Program-made: the position numbers and the translations under genes | Assembly (NCBI RefSeq): GCF_001269655.1 | Contig: NZ_LHVE01000001.1 | Span: 248,001 to 312,000, forward strand | Length of the DNA stretch: 64,000 nucleotides | Direction of reading: 5' to 3' | From: Pseudomonas thivervalensis | GTDB taxonomy: Bacteria > Pseudomonadota > Gammaproteobacteria > Pseudomonadales > Pseudomonadaceae | Shown here: piece after piece, positions 49,210-59,993 of the stretch | Position numbering within the stretch: the first letter of the stretch is position 1 | Layout: every line of letters starts with the position of its first letter | Notes under the pieces: generated by a model | The model's database searches: none | What the model saw: only the letters and a program-made list of their open reading frames with translations | Told to the model about the DNA's origin: nothing

Positions 49210-49521
49210 ACCAAGAGCCAGGTCGGCTACCAGGCCGCCTCGGCGTGGACGTTGATCTCGGGCGCCCCGTTAACCACGATGGCCGAACGCAGGCATTGGA
49301 CCGTGGGCATCCCGGCATGGATGCCGGGATAGCCGCGCTGGGCCATGGATGGCCCTTCGCGGCGGCCCACGGTCCAATGCCGGAGTGAGGGCATGCCGAG
49401 CCCTAGCGAGGCACCGAGTGGTGGGGCAGAAGCGTTTTACTTACTTTTGCGCTTCTCAAAAGTGAGCCGCCGTAAGGGCGGAACCGTCAGCAGCCGTTAC
49501 CTAAATAATGGATATTCACAC
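49210..49521. repeat. Right arm of the long inverted repeat
   Basis: From CCAAGAGCCAGGTCGGCTAC to ATGGATATTCACACG; the inverted partner of 48415-48743. It ends 23 bases before the stop of the following chemoreceptor gene. Confidence 0.88.
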
Positions 49522-49543
49522 GACACCAACACCAACACCAAAA

Positions 49544-51460
49544 TCAAACCCGAAACCGCCCCACCAACGTCTGCAAATGAACCCCCAACCGCGCCAGCTC
49601 AGCACTGGAGGCCGCAGTCTCTTCACTGGACGACGCCGTCTGCTCCGACACATCACGCACATTCAGCACGCTACGGTTGATCTCCTCAGCCACCGCACTC
49701 TGCTGCTCGGCCGCCGCTGCGATCTGCTGGTTCATCGACTGGATCGCCGAAACCGTACGGGTGATGTTCTCCAACGAGCCCCCCGCGCGGCGGGTCAGTT
49801 CGACGCTGTTGTCGGTCAGGTTGCGGCTGTTGTCCATGATGGTCGCGACCTGCTGGGTGCCCGATTGCAGGCCGACGATCAGCTCTTCGATTTCTTCGGT
49901 GGACTTCTGGGTGCGCTGCGCCAGGCTGCGAACCTCATCGGCCACCACCGCAAAACCACGCCCGGCTTCCCCGGCACGGGCCGCTTCGATGGCGGCGTTG
50001 AGGGCCAGCAGGTTGGTTTGCTGGGCCACGGATTTGATCACGTCGAGCACGCTGCCGATCTTGTCGCTTTCACGCTTCAGGTCGCCCATCGCCGCGGTGG
50101 AGTTACCCACTTCGAGGGCCAGGCGTTCGATTTGGGCGATGGCTTCGCCGACCACTTTTTCGCCTTCACGCGCCTGCTGGTCGGCAGCGACGGCGGCTTC
50201 GGAGGCTTCCTCGGCGTTGCGCGCCACCTCCTGCACCGTGGCGGTCATTTCGTGCATGGCGGTGGCGACCTGATCGGTTTCCACTTTTTGACTGTTGACC
50301 CCGGCGCTGGTCTGCTCGGTCACGGCCGAGAGCTGTTCGGCGGCGCTGGCGATCTGGGTAACCCCTTCGCCAATGCCACCGATCAATTGCCGCAGGCCCA
50401 CGGTCATGCTTTGCATGGCGCGTTGCAGTTGGCCCAGTTCGTCGCGACGCTCGGAGGTCAGGTTGTGGGTCAGGTCGCCAGCGGCCACGCGTTCGGCAAC
50501 CTTCAAGGTCTGGCCGAGCGGGCCGACGATCTGCCGGGTAATGAACAGGGCCGCGATTACACCAAACAGCAGCGCCAGGGCGGCCGCCGCGATCAGGACC
50601 GTCTTGGCTTGGGCGACGTCGTGATCACGCACGGCTGTCTGGGACACGGTCAGCTTCTGGCTGGCGTCGATCAGTATCTGTCCTTGCTCGGTCATGCGCT
50701 GGAGGGCAGCGGCGTTGTCGATCTGCGAGTCACGAAACTGGGCGACCGCCGCACGATAGAGATTGAAGGAGTCGCTGGCCTGCTGCAGGTTGGCGGCGTG
50801 TTCCTCGGGTAATTGATCTGGCAGGCGCGCCAGCAGTTTGAGCACGGTGTCGATGGCTTCGAGGGCCGGTTGCTGGGCTTCGCTCTTGCCGCTGTAGGTG
50901 TAGCCGCGAACCTGGTAGCGGGCTTGCTGGATCGCCTTGCTCAGGGTGACCACGCTGTTGAACGGGGTGACGTCGCCAGCTTGTAGCACCAATTTTTCCA
51001 CTTCGGCGACGCGGGCCACGGCGTTGTCGGCGCTGGCACCGAGTTTGCTGCGCGCATCTTCGCGGCTGACAGTGGCGCGGGTCATCTGGGTGAAGGCGCC
51101 TTTGTATTCGGCGACGGCGGCCAGTTGCGCATCGATCAGCGCCACGTCGGCCGGTTGTTCGATCAATAGACGAGCAGTCTTCAGGCCGTCTTCGAGTTTG
51201 CCCAGCAAGTCGTTGACCTGTTGCGGCCCTTTCTCGCCCCGCGTGCTGTTGTAGTCGATGCTGGCCAGGTTCAAGTCTTTGCTCAAGTCGTTGAGACTGG
51301 CAATGAACCCCAATTTATCGCCCCGGCTGATGACATTGCCCAGGCCGGACCAACCGGTGAAGGCAATCATCAAGGTGAGGAGCAGCACCAGGCCGAAGCC
51401 TGCGCCGAGTTTGCGGTTAACGCTTACATTTCCCAGACCCTGGGCAAGCCACCCGAACAT
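49544..51460 (-). CDS. Methyl-accepting chemotaxis protein with HBM-type sensor domain
   Basis: A 638-residue chemoreceptor. A TM1 ([20 protein letters not shown]) is followed by a long all-helical periplasmic domain of about 250 residues, consistent with the helical bimodular (HBM) sensor of McpS-like receptors for organic acids. TM2 ([20 protein letters not shown]), HAMP, and a signalling domain with tip [20 protein letters not shown] follow. The ribosome site is AGGGAG. The ligand is not deducible. Confidence 0.9.
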   Translation of the reverse strand: MFGWLAQGLGNVSVNRKLGAGFGLVLLLTLMIAFTGWSGLGNVISRGDKLGFIASLNDLSKDLNLASIDYNSTRGEKGPQQVNDLLGKLEDGLKTARLLIEQPADVALIDAQLAAVAEYKGAFTQMTRATVSREDARSKLGASADNAVARVAEVEKLVLQAGDVTPFNSVVTLSKAIQQARYQVRGYTYSGKSEAQQPALEAIDTVLKLLARLPDQLPEEHAANLQQASDSFNLYRAAVAQFRDSQIDNAAALQRMTEQGQILIDASQKLTVSQTAVRDHDVAQAKTVLIAAAALALLFGVIAALFITRQIVGPLGQTLKVAERVAAGDLTHNLTSERRDELGQLQRAMQSMTVGLRQLIGGIGEGVTQIASAAEQLSAVTEQTSAGVNSQKVETDQVATAMHEMTATVQEVARNAEEASEAAVAADQQAREGEKVVGEAIAQIERLALEVGNSTAAMGDLKRESDKIGSVLDVIKSVAQQTNLLALNAAIEAARAGEAGRGFAVVADEVRSLAQRTQKSTEEIEELIVGLQSGTQQVATIMDNSRNLTDNSVELTRRAGGSLENITRTVSAIQSMNQQIAAAAEQQSAVAEEINRSVLNVRDVSEQTASSSEETAASSAELARLGVHLQTLVGRFRV

Positions 51461-51562
51461 GCTGATACTCCCTTGGAGCGTTGAATTGGTTTTATGGGGA
51501 ATGTATCGGCAGCTTGGGCGCGATCTGTAGGAATGAACTCAGGATTCTCAGGCTGTTTATTT

Positions 51563-51688
51563 TGTGGCGAGGGGATTTATCCCCGTGGGGACGCGAAGCG
51601 GCCCTAAGCAGTGACGTGCCCACTCATTGACTGGGCACCGAAGAGGGGCTGCTGCGCAGCCCGGCGGGGATAAATCCCCTCGCCACAG
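51563..51688. repeat. REP pair, family C variant (GTGGCGAGGGGATTTATCCCC)
   Basis: Forward copy at 51563 and inverted copy CGGGGATAAATCCCCTCGCC ending near 51687, with a 75-base loop. The core differs from other family C copies (GGATTTATCC instead of AGCTTGCT). Confidence 0.82.
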
Positions 51689-51706
51689 GAGAAGCGGCGA
51701 TGCCAT

Positions 51707-52414
51707 TTAGAACAACCTTGCCAGCAGGGCTGTAACGGCGGTCTCGACCCGAAGGATCCGCTCGCCGAGCTGCACCGGCTGTAGACCGGCCTTGCCCAGC
51801 AGGTCGATCTCGTAGGGAATCCAGCCGCCTTCCGGGCCAATCGCCAGCGTGACCGGTTCCGTCAGCGCGCGCGGGCAGGGCGGGTGATTGCCTGGATGGC
51901 CGACCAGCCCGAGGGTGCCGTCCACGATGGCCGGCAGACGATCTTCGACGAAGGGTTTGAAGCGTTTTTCAATGACGATTTCTGGTAACACGCTGTCCCG
52001 GGCCTGCTCCAGCCCCAGGATCAATTGTTCGCGAATGGCCTCGGGCTCCAGGAACGGTGTCTGCCAAAAACTCTTCTCCACGCGATAGCTGTTGACCAGC
52101 ACCACCCGCGGCACGCCCATGGTGGCGACGGTCTGGAACACCCGCCGAAGCATTTTCGGACGCGGCAATGCCAGCACCAGGGTCAGCGGCAATTTGGCCG
52201 GCGGCGCCTGGTCTAGGGTCACTTGCAGTTCGGCCTCGCGAGCCTCCAGGCGCAGTACCTGGGCCGAGCCCATCAACCCGCCGATGCGCCCGACCCGCAG
52301 GCTGTCACCGACGGCGCTGCGGTGGACCTCCTGCATGTGGGTCAACCGGCGATCGCTCAGGATGACGCGGTCAGGCCCGATGAAGTCAGCCTCTTCGAGC
52401 AGCAGCAGGTTCAC
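51707..52414 (-). CDS. rsmE: 16S rRNA (uracil-1498-N3)-methyltransferase
   Basis: A SPOUT methyltransferase of 235 residues that modifies U1498 in the decoding centre. Visible are the N-terminal PUA-like part ([22 protein letters not shown]), [23 protein letters not shown], and the SAM-binding knot [15 protein letters not shown] and [17 protein letters not shown]. It overlaps tatC by 4 bases, at the end of the tatABC transcript. Confidence 0.95.
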   Translation of the reverse strand: MNLLLLEEADFIGPDRVILSDRRLTHMQEVHRSAVGDSLRVGRIGGLMGSAQVLRLEAREAELQVTLDQAPPAKLPLTLVLALPRPKMLRRVFQTVATMGVPRVVLVNSYRVEKSFWQTPFLEPEAIREQLILGLEQARDSVLPEIVIEKRFKPFVEDRLPAIVDGTLGLVGHPGNHPPCPRALTEPVTLAIGPEGGWIPYEIDLLGKAGLQPVQLGERILRVETAVTALLARLF

Positions 52415-53208
52415 GCTTGGGTCGCTGGCGGCTGGTCGTTGTGGTCATCGACCGGCTGTTCCTCGGGGTCTTCTTGCCGACGTTTGCGCACCAGGCCACC
52501 GAACAGGATGCCGATCTCGAACAGCAGCCACATCGGCACCGCCAGCAGGGTCTGGGAAAAGATGTCCGGCGGGGTGAGGATCATGCCGACCACGAAGCAG
52601 CCGATGATCACGTAGGGGCGGATCTTCTTCAGGTAGGCGACGTCGACCACGCCGATCCACACCAGCAGCACCACCGCCACCGGGATCTCGAACGCCACGC
52701 CGAAGGCGAAGAACAGCGTCATGACGAAATCCAGGTAACTGGTGATGTCGGTCATCATCTCCACGCCTGCCGGAGTGGCGGCGGCGAAGAACTTGAAGAT
52801 CAGCGGGAACACCAGGAAATAGGCGAAGGCCATGCCGGTGTAGAACAGCAGGATGCTGGAGACCAGCAGCGGCACGGCGATGCGTTTTTCATGCTTGTAC
52901 AGGCCCGGTGCGATGAAGCCCCAGATCTGGTGCAGGATCACCGGGATCGCCAGGAACAGCGAGACCATCATCGTCAGTTTCAATGGCGTCAGGAACGGCG
53001 ACGACACGTCGGTGGCGATCATCGTCGCCCCGACTGGCAGGTACTGGCGCAGCGGCGTGGAGACGAAGGTGTAGATCTGCTGGGTGAAGGAGAACAGCCC
53101 GGCGAAGATGATGAAAACCGCCGCGACGCAACGCAGCAGGCGGGTGCGCAACTCGGTGAGGTGCGATACCAGCGGCATCGGCTGGTCGTTTTCAGGTTTA
53201 TCGCTCAT
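52411..53208 (-). CDS. tatC: Twin-arginine translocase subunit TatC
   Basis: The 265-residue six-TM receptor for Tat signal peptides. Hallmarks are the N-terminal [40 protein letters not shown] with a conserved periplasmic Pro-rich loop, and [19 protein letters not shown] carrying the conserved FE. Its start overlaps the tatB stop by 4 bases. Confidence 0.97.
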   Translation of the reverse strand: MSDKPENDQPMPLVSHLTELRTRLLRCVAAVFIIFAGLFSFTQQIYTFVSTPLRQYLPVGATMIATDVSSPFLTPLKLTMMVSLFLAIPVILHQIWGFIAPGLYKHEKRIAVPLLVSSILLFYTGMAFAYFLVFPLIFKFFAAATPAGVEMMTDITSYLDFVMTLFFAFGVAFEIPVAVVLLVWIGVVDVAYLKKIRPYVIIGCFVVGMILTPPDIFSQTLLAVPMWLLFEIGILFGGLVRKRRQEDPEEQPVDDHNDQPPATQA

Positions 53209-53627
53209 GGGGCTCGCGGCGGCAAAGTAGGGTCGTTAGGCGCAGGGACAGCAGCGGGCGCTGTATCCGCTGCCGTCGGCGTCACTAGAGTCGGTTCAGC
53301 CACCGGCCCTGCGCCATCCACTGGCGCCTGGGGAGCAATCGTCGGCTCGACCGTGGGCTGGACCGGCGTTGGCTCCTGCTGGGTCGGCGTGAAGATCTTC
53401 CGGGCTTCCTGTTCCAGCGACAGAATGTGTTCGTTGTGAAGTTGCCGACGGATGTCGTCGGCGCCGATTTCACGTTCAACTTCCTGTTTGATCGCATTGA
53501 AGCTGCGCTTCAGGCGCCCGATCCACAGACCGGCGGTGCGCGCAGCACCCGGCAGACGCTCGGGGCCCAGTACCAGCAGGGCGACGAGGCCGACGAGCAG
53601 CAGTTCAGTGAAGCTGATCCCAAACAT
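53205..53627 (-). CDS. tatB: Sec-independent translocase subunit TatB
   Basis: 140 residues: one N-terminal TM helix ([20 protein letters not shown]), the G-P-E-R-L-P hinge, an amphipathic helix ([20 protein letters not shown]) and a long Pro/Thr/Ala-rich tail. The Glu in the TM helix (SFTELL) is typical of TatB. Confidence 0.96.
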   Translation of the reverse strand: MFGISFTELLLVGLVALLVLGPERLPGAARTAGLWIGRLKRSFNAIKQEVEREIGADDIRRQLHNEHILSLEQEARKIFTPTQQEPTPVQPTVEPTIAPQAPVDGAGPVAEPTLVTPTAADTAPAAVPAPNDPTLPPRAP

Positions 53628-53637
53628 TAGTCAGTGC

Positions 53638-53925
53638 TCACGAGTCTTTGCGGATGGGCTCTTCGACTTTCTGAGCCTGCACGTCGATAGTGTTCGGCGC
53701 ATTCACAGGCTGAGTGGCCTGCGGGTGTACCGGTTGGGCCGGTTGTACGGGCTGAGCCGGGGTGGTTGTCGGGTCGGCCGGTTTTTCGTCATCGTTCATG
53801 GCCTTGCGAAAGCCTTTGATCGACTCACCGACATCGGTGCCGAGGTTTTTCAGTTTCTTGGTGCCGAACACCAGCACCACGACGACCAGGATGACGACCC
53901 AGTGTTTCCAGTCAAAGATACCCAT
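53638..53925 (-). CDS. tatA: Twin-arginine translocase subunit TatA
   Basis: 95 residues with the family N-terminus [20 protein letters not shown], the [10 protein letters not shown] hinge, an amphipathic helix ([17 protein letters not shown]) and an unstructured tail of Pro/Gln/Val repeats ([12 protein letters not shown]). It starts the tatABC-rsmE unit downstream of hisE. Confidence 0.96.
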   Translation of the reverse strand: MGIFDWKHWVVILVVVVLVFGTKKLKNLGTDVGESIKGFRKAMNDDEKPADPTTTPAQPVQPAQPVHPQATQPVNAPNTIDVQAQKVEEPIRKDS

Positions 53926-53949
53926 GTGGCTACTCCTCTCAAAAATTGA

Positions 53950-54282
53950 TCAGGCGGACGGGCGCGAGGCTTTCTCGACGTGCCCGGACAGACCGAAGCG
54001 ACGGTCCAGTTCATCCAGTACGGCCTGCGGATGCTGCCCCAGTTGGGCCAGCATGACCAGGCTGTGGAACCACAGGTCGGCGGTCTCGTAGATCACGTCG
54101 CTGCAGTCGCCACTGATGGCGGCGTCCTTGGCGGCGATGATGGTCTCGACCGACTCTTCGCCGACTTTCTCCAGAATCTTGTTCAAGCCCTTGTGGTACA
54201 GGCTGGCGACATAGGAGCTGTCGGCCGCGGCGCCCTTGCGCTCTTCCAGCACCTGGGCCAGGCGGGTCAGGGTGTCACTCAT
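53950..54282 (-). CDS. hisE: Phosphoribosyl-ATP pyrophosphatase
   Basis: The second step of histidine synthesis, hydrolysing PR-ATP to PR-AMP. The start [17 protein letters not shown] gives 110 residues; an upstream in-frame start is a shadow of hisI. An all-alpha MazG-like fold is seen, with [15 protein letters not shown] and the metal-binding [13 protein letters not shown]. It overlaps hisI by 8 bases. Confidence 0.95.
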   Translation of the reverse strand: MSDTLTRLAQVLEERKGAAADSSYVASLYHKGLNKILEKVGEESVETIIAAKDAAISGDCSDVIYETADLWFHSLVMLAQLGQHPQAVLDELDRRFGLSGHVEKASRPSA

Positions 54283-54673
54283 GGGTATGTCCTGAATAGA
54301 TGGCATGCGGGTCCTTGAGCACTGGGTCGACGGTTTTCCAGTCGCCGTTCTCGAAGACGCGATAAAAGCAGCTTTGACGGCCGGTGTGGCAGGCAATCTC
54401 GCCGACCTGCTCGACCATCAGGATGATGACGTCGCCGTCGCAGTCCAGGCGCATCTCATGCAGGTGTTGCACATGCCCGGACTCTTCACCTTTGCGCCAC
54501 AGCTTGCCACGGGAACGTGACCAATAGATGGCGCGGTTCTCGGCGGCGGTCAGGGCCAGTGCTTCGCGGTTCATCCAGGCCATCATCAATACGCGCCCGG
54601 TCTTGTGGTCCTGGGCGATGGCCGGCACCAGGCCGTCAGCGTCCCACTTGATCTCGTCCTGCCAGTTTTTCAT
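54275..54673 (-). CDS. hisI: Phosphoribosyl-AMP cyclohydrolase
   Basis: The third step of histidine synthesis. The start [15 protein letters not shown] gives 132 residues. Signatures are [40 protein letters not shown] and the metal-binding Cys in [15 protein letters not shown]. HisI and HisE are separate here, not fused as in enterics. Confidence 0.96.
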   Translation of the reverse strand: MKNWQDEIKWDADGLVPAIAQDHKTGRVLMMAWMNREALALTAAENRAIYWSRSRGKLWRKGEESGHVQHLHEMRLDCDGDVIILMVEQVGEIACHTGRQSCFYRVFENGDWKTVDPVLKDPHAIYSGHTHE

Positions 54674-54754
54674 CTTTGACTCCGACCATGGACCGCGCAC
54701 CTGACATCGGCGGGCCCTGCGTTGAAACAGTGTGCCAGCGTGAACAGGTGCTGG

Positions 54755-56359
54755 CTATCGGCGAACGACCAGATACAGCCCGACCACCATCATGATGCCG
54801 GCCGGCCAATGACCCAGCTGACTCAGCGGCCCGCCGGTCGCCAGCACCGCGCCGCCACCCAGGTGAGCCGCGCCCAGCAGGCGCAACAACCAGTCATCCT
54901 TGCGTCGGTGCCACGGTGGCGCCGGGTCGTGGGCGTGGGGTTGGGACATGCGTTCGAGCAGGTCGCGGGTCATGTTGGCCAAATGCGGGATCTGCTCGAA
55001 CTGGCTCTGCACATTGCCCAGCAAGGCCCGTGGGCTGACGCGCTCGCGCATCCAGCGTTCGAGGAACGGTTGGGCGGTGTTCCACAGGTCCAGGTCCGGG
55101 TACAACTGACGGCCGAGGCCTTCGATGTTCAGCAGGGTTTTCTGCAACAGCACCAACTGCGGCTGAACCTCCATGTTGAAGCGTCGCGCGGTCTGGAACA
55201 GGCGCATCAGCACCTGGCCGAAGGAAATATCTTTTAACGGTTTTTCGAAGATCGGCTCGCACACGGTACGGATTGCCGCTTCGAATTCGTTGAGCTTGGT
55301 CTCGGCCGGCACCCAGCCCGAATCGATGTGCAGTTGGGCGACGCGACGGTAGTCACGCTTGAAGAAGGCGAACAGGTTGCGGGCCAGGTAGTCCTGGTCT
55401 TCGGGGGTCAGGCTGCCGACGATGCCGCAGTCGATGGCGATGTATTGCGGGCTCCACGGCTGGACCGTGCTGACGAAGATGTTGCCCGGGTGCATGTCGG
55501 CGTGGAAGAAACTGTCACGGAACACCTGGGTGAAGAAGATCTCCACGCCGCGTTCGGCCAGCAGTTTCATGTCGGTGCGCTGGTCGGCCAGGGTCGCCAA
55601 GTCCGTCACCTGGATGCCGTAGATGCGCTCCATCACCAGGACTTTCGGCCGGCACCAGTCCCAATAGACTTGCGGCACATAGAGCAGCGGCGAGCCTTCG
55701 AAGTTGCGGCGCAACTGGCTGGCGTTGGCGGCCTCGCGCAGCAGGTCGAGTTCGTCGTAGATGGTCTTTTCGTAGTCTTGGACCACGTCCACCGGGTGCA
55801 GCAGGCGCGCATCGGCCGACAACCGCTCGGCGGCGCGGGCGAGGATGAACAGCCATGCCAGGTCCTGGGCGATGATCGGCTTGAGGCCCGGACGGATGAC
55901 CTTGACCACCACTTCTTCGCCGCTCTTGAGCTGCGCGGCGTGAACCTGGGCCACGGAGGCCGAGGCCAGGGGCTCGACGTCAAAACGGCTGAAGACTTCG
56001 CTGATCTTCTTGCCCAACTGCTCCTCGATCAGCGCCACCGACAGTTTGGAATCGAACGGCGGCACACGGTCTTGCAGCAGCATCAGTTCATCGGCGATGT
56101 CTTCGGGCAACAGGTCGCGACGGGTCGAGAGGATTTGCCCGAACTTGATGAAGATCGGCCCCAGGTCCTGTAGCGCCAGGCGCAGGCGTGCGCCGCGCGT
56201 CAGATCCAGGGTTCGCCGGGGAAACCAGCGCCACGGCAACACGAAGCGCAGCGCCAGGAGAAACCAGGGCAGCGGCAGGGCGAACAGCAGGTCATCGAGG
56301 CGGTAGCGGATCACGACGCGCTGGATGCGCAACAGACGGCGGACGGCAAGCAGCTTCAT
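54755..56359 (-). CDS. ubiB: Ubiquinone biosynthesis ATPase/kinase-like protein UbiB
   Basis: A 534-residue member of the ABC1/ADCK/UbiB protein-kinase-like family needed for ubiquinone synthesis. The KxGQ motif ([16 protein letters not shown]), the Ala-rich loop ([12 protein letters not shown]), Lys in [20 protein letters not shown] and AIDCGIVG are present. Two C-terminal membrane segments anchor it. It starts 3 bases after ubiJ. Confidence 0.96.
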   Translation of the reverse strand: MKLLAVRRLLRIQRVVIRYRLDDLLFALPLPWFLLALRFVLPWRWFPRRTLDLTRGARLRLALQDLGPIFIKFGQILSTRRDLLPEDIADELMLLQDRVPPFDSKLSVALIEEQLGKKISEVFSRFDVEPLASASVAQVHAAQLKSGEEVVVKVIRPGLKPIIAQDLAWLFILARAAERLSADARLLHPVDVVQDYEKTIYDELDLLREAANASQLRRNFEGSPLLYVPQVYWDWCRPKVLVMERIYGIQVTDLATLADQRTDMKLLAERGVEIFFTQVFRDSFFHADMHPGNIFVSTVQPWSPQYIAIDCGIVGSLTPEDQDYLARNLFAFFKRDYRRVAQLHIDSGWVPAETKLNEFEAAIRTVCEPIFEKPLKDISFGQVLMRLFQTARRFNMEVQPQLVLLQKTLLNIEGLGRQLYPDLDLWNTAQPFLERWMRERVSPRALLGNVQSQFEQIPHLANMTRDLLERMSQPHAHDPAPPWHRRKDDWLLRLLGAAHLGGGAVLATGGPLSQLGHWPAGIMMVVGLYLVVRR

Positions 56360-56362
56360 GCG

Positions 56363-56980
56363 TTATCGCTTGGTTTCAAGGGATCGGGAAAGGCGCTCGA
56401 AACGCGCCTCGAGTCGTTCCAGGTCAAGCTTGACCTGGTCCAGTTCATCAAAACGGGCCTGGGCCTCGCGTTGGCCTACGAGGGTACGCGATTCTTCGGC
56501 CAGGTATTCACTCAGATTCTGTCCCAGGCTGGCGAAGCCCTCGCGATACCAGCGGCGGCGGCTGTTCAGATGGCCGCTGAGCAACTGGGTCGCCACCGGG
56601 CCGATCCAGCGGGACACTTCATATTCCCAGTCCAGTTCCAGGTCCTGGAGAATCGCCGCCAGTTCCAGCAGCACACCGCTGTCGCCGTCGAGTTCGACTT
56701 CGGGGCTGTGCAGCACCGCGCTCTTGTCCTTGCCCAGGGCCAGGTTCAGCAGGCTCGACGCCGGGGCGCGCAGCGTGCAATCGGCTTCGGCTTCCCAATG
56801 GGCGGCGAGCATCAGGCCTTCGTCGCTGGGCAGGATGAACAACCGCAATGCCGGGCTGCGGCAGTCGACGGCGATCACGCGACCGCTCAAGTGCGCCAGG
56901 CGCGGGAGCGCCGTGCTGTCCAGGCGCAGCACCCGGTTGAGGCCGAGTTCGACGCTGGCGAGCAGGCCGGTGAGCAACAT
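56363..56980 (-). CDS. ubiJ: Ubiquinone biosynthesis accessory factor UbiJ
   Basis: A 205-residue SCP2-domain protein that binds ubiquinone lipids in the soluble Ubi complex. An N-terminal SCP2-like fold (about 15-115) is followed by a helical, coiled-coil C-terminus (LDQVKLDLERLEARFERLSR). The start codon shares its A with the ubiE stop (TGATG). The ubiE-ubiJ-ubiB order is the conserved gammaproteobacterial arrangement. Confidence 0.93.
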   Translation of the reverse strand: MLLTGLLASVELGLNRVLRLDSTALPRLAHLSGRVIAVDCRSPALRLFILPSDEGLMLAAHWEAEADCTLRAPASSLLNLALGKDKSAVLHSPEVELDGDSGVLLELAAILQDLELDWEYEVSRWIGPVATQLLSGHLNSRRRWYREGFASLGQNLSEYLAEESRTLVGQREAQARFDELDQVKLDLERLEARFERLSRSLETKR

Positions 56981-57750
56981 CAGGGTTTGATACCGCGATG
57001 CAGGGCGACGATGCCCGCGGTCATGTTGTGGTAGGTCACGCGGTCGAAACCGGCCTCGACCATCATCGACTTCAGGGTTTCCTGGTTCGGGTGCATGCGG
57101 ATCGATTCGGCCAGGTAGCGGTAGCTTTCCGAGTCATTGGTGATCAGCTTGCCCATCAGCGGCATGAAGGCGAACGAGTAGGCGTCATAGGCCTTGGACA
57201 TCAGCGCGTTGGTCGGCTTGGAGAACTCCAGCACCAGCAGGCGGCCGCCGGGCTTGAGCACGCGCAGCATCGAGCGCAGGGCGTCTTCCTTGTGGGTGAC
57301 GTTGCGCAGGCCGAAGGCGATGGTCACGCAGTCGAAATGGTTGTCGGGGAACGGCAGCTTCTCGGCGTCGGCCTGGACGAACTCGACATTGCCGGCCACA
57401 CCCAGGTCCAGCAGGCGGTCGCGACCGACCTTGAGCATGGACTCGTTGATGTCGGCCAGGACCACCTGGCCGGTCGGCCCGACGATGTGGGAGAACTTCT
57501 TCGTCAGGTCGCCCGTGCCGCCGGCGATGTCCAGCACGCGGTTACCGCTGCGCACGCCCGACAGCTCGATCGCGAAACGCTTCCACAGGCGGTGCATGCC
57601 GCCGGAGAGCAGGTCGTTCATCAAGTCGTACTTGGCGGCTACGGAGTGGAAAACCTCGGCGACTTTTTCCGCTTTCTGGCTTTCCGGCACGTTCTTGAAG
57701 CCGAAGTGAGTGGTGGGTTCGGCATCGCTGCCTTTGCGCTGATCAGTCAT
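56980..57750 (-). CDS. ubiE: Ubiquinone/menaquinone C-methyltransferase UbiE
   Basis: A SAM-dependent methyltransferase of 256 residues acting on the demethoxy-quinol ring. The start [18 protein letters not shown] is favoured over a more upstream frame. Motif I is [33 protein letters not shown] and [14 protein letters not shown] are UbiE signatures. Confidence 0.97.
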   Translation of the reverse strand: MTDQRKGSDAEPTTHFGFKNVPESQKAEKVAEVFHSVAAKYDLMNDLLSGGMHRLWKRFAIELSGVRSGNRVLDIAGGTGDLTKKFSHIVGPTGQVVLADINESMLKVGRDRLLDLGVAGNVEFVQADAEKLPFPDNHFDCVTIAFGLRNVTHKEDALRSMLRVLKPGGRLLVLEFSKPTNALMSKAYDAYSFAFMPLMGKLITNDSESYRYLAESIRMHPNQETLKSMMVEAGFDRVTYHNMTAGIVALHRGIKP

Positions 57751-57905
57751 ATCGCGGTCACCAAAAAAGAATGCGGGACATTCTAATCCCGGTGGAGGGC
57801 TTTGTCTTGGCAAGGCTGAAGGTAAGATGGGCGACCGCCGGGACGTTTTGACGCAGCCAGGGTCTGAAACGTTCAGGCAAGTCCCGATAAAACAGGAGTC
57901 ACCCG

Positions 57906-58181
57906 ATGGCCCGTATAACTGTTGAACGTGCCCATGGCCTGGGCAAGGAAGCGGCGCGAGAGAAAGCCGACAAGCTGGCGCAGAAGTTGTCCGACAGCTA
58001 TGGCCTGGAGCCGCAGTGGGTGGGCGATACCCTGAAACTCAAGCGTTCCGGGGTCAAGGGCGAAGTGCATGTGGGCGAGGACTCGATCCGCGTCGACGTG
58101 GAGCTGGGCATGTTGATGTCGGCCATGAGCGGCACGATCAAAGGCGAAATCGAAAAGGCGTTGGATAAGGCGTTGGCCTGA
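57906..58181 (+). CDS. Polyhydroxyalkanoic acid system family protein
   Basis: 91 residues beginning [20 protein letters not shown], with [11 protein letters not shown] and [20 protein letters not shown]. It is a small alpha/beta protein of the family found beside PHA genes, with unknown role, perhaps granule-related. A GAG ribosome site precedes the ATG. It is separated from phaI by a REP pair. Confidence 0.85.
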   Translation: MARITVERAHGLGKEAAREKADKLAQKLSDSYGLEPQWVGDTLKLKRSGVKGEVHVGEDSIRVDVELGMLMSAMSGTIKGEIEKALDKALA

Positions 58182-58228
58182 TTGATCGCAAGGGTCGCGA
58201 ATGCAGAACCAAAGTTAACCACTTATCC

Positions 58229-58320
58229 CTGTGGGAGCGAGCCTGCTCGCGATTGCGGCGTGTCATTCAACATCAATGTTGCTGGTCCACCGCAATCGCG
58301 AGCAGGCTCGCTCCCACAAA
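58229..58320. repeat. REP pair, family A
   Basis: Forward GTGGGAGCGAGCCTGCTCGC at 58232 and its inverted partner ending at 58318, in the 265-base gap before phaI. The remainder of the gap should hold the phaI promoter; no box is convincing. Confidence 0.85.
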
Positions 58321-58446
58321 GGCAGTCATCGCTCTCAGGTTTGTGTCAGTTGTTAGGGTGCCGTTTCTAATTATTGTCACTACTTTGTGCCTGAGCCCGT
58401 CCCTGCGCGGGCAGTTCCTCAAACCTTTTTTCGAGTGAGGTGCACC

Positions 58447-58869
58447 ATGGCCAAAGTTATTCTGAAGAAAAAAACCGACGTTGAATCTTCCACGCTCAGC
58501 GACGTGAAAACGTACGCGCGCAAGATCTGGCTGGCGGGCCTGGGCGCCTACACGAAGGTCGGCCAGGAAGGCAGCGAGTACTTTCAGGAGTTGGTAAAAG
58601 CTGGCGAAGTTATTGAAACCAAAGGCAAAAAGAAAATTGCCGGAAAACTTGAAGCGGCCAACAGCGAATTGATTGAAGCCAAGACCGACGTCAACACTTT
58701 CAAGGCTAGGGTTGAAGTACAACTCGATAAAGTCGAGAAGGTATTCGATGCCCGTGTTGCAAGTACCTTGAATCGTATCGGCATTCCGTCTAAACATGAC
58801 GTTGAGGCACTCTCTGCTAAGCTCGATGAGCTGACAGCATTGCTCGAACGTGTCGCGCGTAAACATTAA
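58447..58869 (+). CDS. phaI: Phasin PhaI, PHA granule-associated protein
   Basis: 140 residues: MAKVILKKKTDVE, then the phasin core TYARKIWLAGLGAYTKVGQEG, an amphipathic region, and a coiled-coil C-terminus (IGIPSKHDVEALSAKLDELT). PhaI coats medium-chain PHA granules. The start has TGAGG upstream. It is 10 bases before phaF, and the two cores are homologous. Confidence 0.95.
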   Translation: MAKVILKKKTDVESSTLSDVKTYARKIWLAGLGAYTKVGQEGSEYFQELVKAGEVIETKGKKKIAGKLEAANSELIEAKTDVNTFKARVEVQLDKVEKVFDARVASTLNRIGIPSKHDVEALSAKLDELTALLERVARKH

Positions 58870-58879
58870 GGAGAACGGG

Positions 58880-59803
58880 ATGGCTGGTAAAAAAATCACA
58901 GAAAAAGAAGGCAGCTCGTGGGCCGGGAAGATTGAAAAGTATTCCCGCAAAATCTGGCTGGCTGGTTTAGGCGTGTACTCGAAGATCGACACTGACGGCA
59001 GCAAGCTCTTCGAGTCCCTGGTTAAGGACGGCGAAAAGGCCGAAAAACTCACCAAGACGGCGGTCGGCAAACAAGTCGATGCCACCAAAGAAACCGTCGA
59101 CTCTGCCAAGTCGCGAATCGGCGGCGTGAAGGATCGTGCACTGGGCAAATGGGACGAACTGGAAGGGGCTTTCGACAAGCGCCTGAACAGCGCGATCTCA
59201 CGCCTGGGCGTGCCGAGCCGTAATGAAGTCAAGGCGCTGCACAGCAAGGTCGACACACTGACCAAGCAGATCGAAAAACTCACCGGCGCCAAAGTTGCCC
59301 CAGTGGCGACCAAGACAGCAGCGGCCAAGCCAGCGACCAAAACGGCAGCCAAGCCACTGGTCAAGGCTGCGGCAAAACCCGCTGCCAAGCCTGCGGCGAA
59401 AGCAGCGGCCAAGCCAGCGGCTAAAACCGCAGCGGCCAAACCTGCTGCCAAGGCGGCGGCCAAACCGGTAGCGGCGAAAGCGGCAGCCAAGCCTGCTGCA
59501 AAACCTGCGGCCAAGCCAGCGGCCAAAACTGCTGCAGCTAAACCCGCAGCGGCTAAAGCAGCGGTCAAACCAGCTGCTAAGCCCGCAGCCAAGCCAGCGG
59601 CAAAAGCGGCGGCCAAACCTGCTGCGGCGAAGAAACCTGCCGTGAAGAAACCGGCCGCGCCAAAAGCGGCCGCACCCAAGGCGCCAACCGCGGCCGCCAA
59701 ACTGGCAACCCCGGCGAGCACGACGAACTCCGCCGCCGCTCCGACCCCGGTCGCCACGCCGACACCCGCGCCGACTCCATCGACGCCTCCCACCCAGTCC
59801 TGA
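58880..59803 (+). CDS. phaF: PhaF, PHA granule phasin with histone-like DNA-binding tail
   Basis: 307 residues. The N-terminal phasin domain (about 1-140) has YSRKIWLAGLGVYSKIDTDG and RLGVPSRNEVKALHSKVDTL. A C-terminal half of AAKP/KPAAK-type repeats (about 148-275), strongly basic, resembles histone H1, and a Pro/Thr/Ala tail closes it. PhaF tethers granules to the nucleoid for even partitioning. The repeats make this stretch prone to length change. Confidence 0.96.
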   Translation: MAGKKITEKEGSSWAGKIEKYSRKIWLAGLGVYSKIDTDGSKLFESLVKDGEKAEKLTKTAVGKQVDATKETVDSAKSRIGGVKDRALGKWDELEGAFDKRLNSAISRLGVPSRNEVKALHSKVDTLTKQIEKLTGAKVAPVATKTAAAKPATKTAAKPLVKAAAKPAAKPAAKAAAKPAAKTAAAKPAAKAAAKPVAAKAAAKPAAKPAAKPAAKTAAAKPAAAKAAVKPAAKPAAKPAAKAAAKPAAAKKPAVKKPAAPKAAAPKAPTAAAKLATPASTTNSAAAPTPVATPTPAPTPSTPPTQS

Positions 59804-59824
59804 TTTTCAGGGCTGACAAAAGAC

Positions 59825-59850
59825 GCCCGGTCTAGGTACCGGGCTTTTTT
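59825..59850 (+). terminator. Rho-independent terminator of phaIF
   Basis: GCCCGGT and ACCGGGC form a 7-bp stem followed by T6, 22 bases after the phaF stop. Confidence 0.88.
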
Positions 59851-59868
59851 GTTTGTACGCAGGTCAAC

Positions 59869-59958
59869 CTGTGGGAGCGAGCTTGCTCGCGATAGCGGTG
59901 GGTCAGCCACATTGATGTTGGATGTGCGACCGTCATCGCGAGCAGGCTCGCTCCCACA
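59869..59958. repeat. REP pair, family A
   Basis: Forward copy at 59872 and reverse copy ending at 59957, between convergent phaF and phaD. Confidence 0.85.
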
Positions 59959-59993
59959 ATGGAATCTGCCACTGCCACTGCCACTGCCGGTGG

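Noticed and set aside
48477..49680. Several 60-135 residue frames inside the long inverted repeat and REP cluster
   Set aside because: They follow the repeat symmetry, occur on both strands and contain REP translations. Such frames are commonly mis-annotated as hypothetical proteins.
59330..59700. Possible simple-sequence or collagen-like insertion in phaF
   Set aside because: The AAKP-type repeats are the normal histone H1-like tail of PhaF, in frame and ending with a proper stop.
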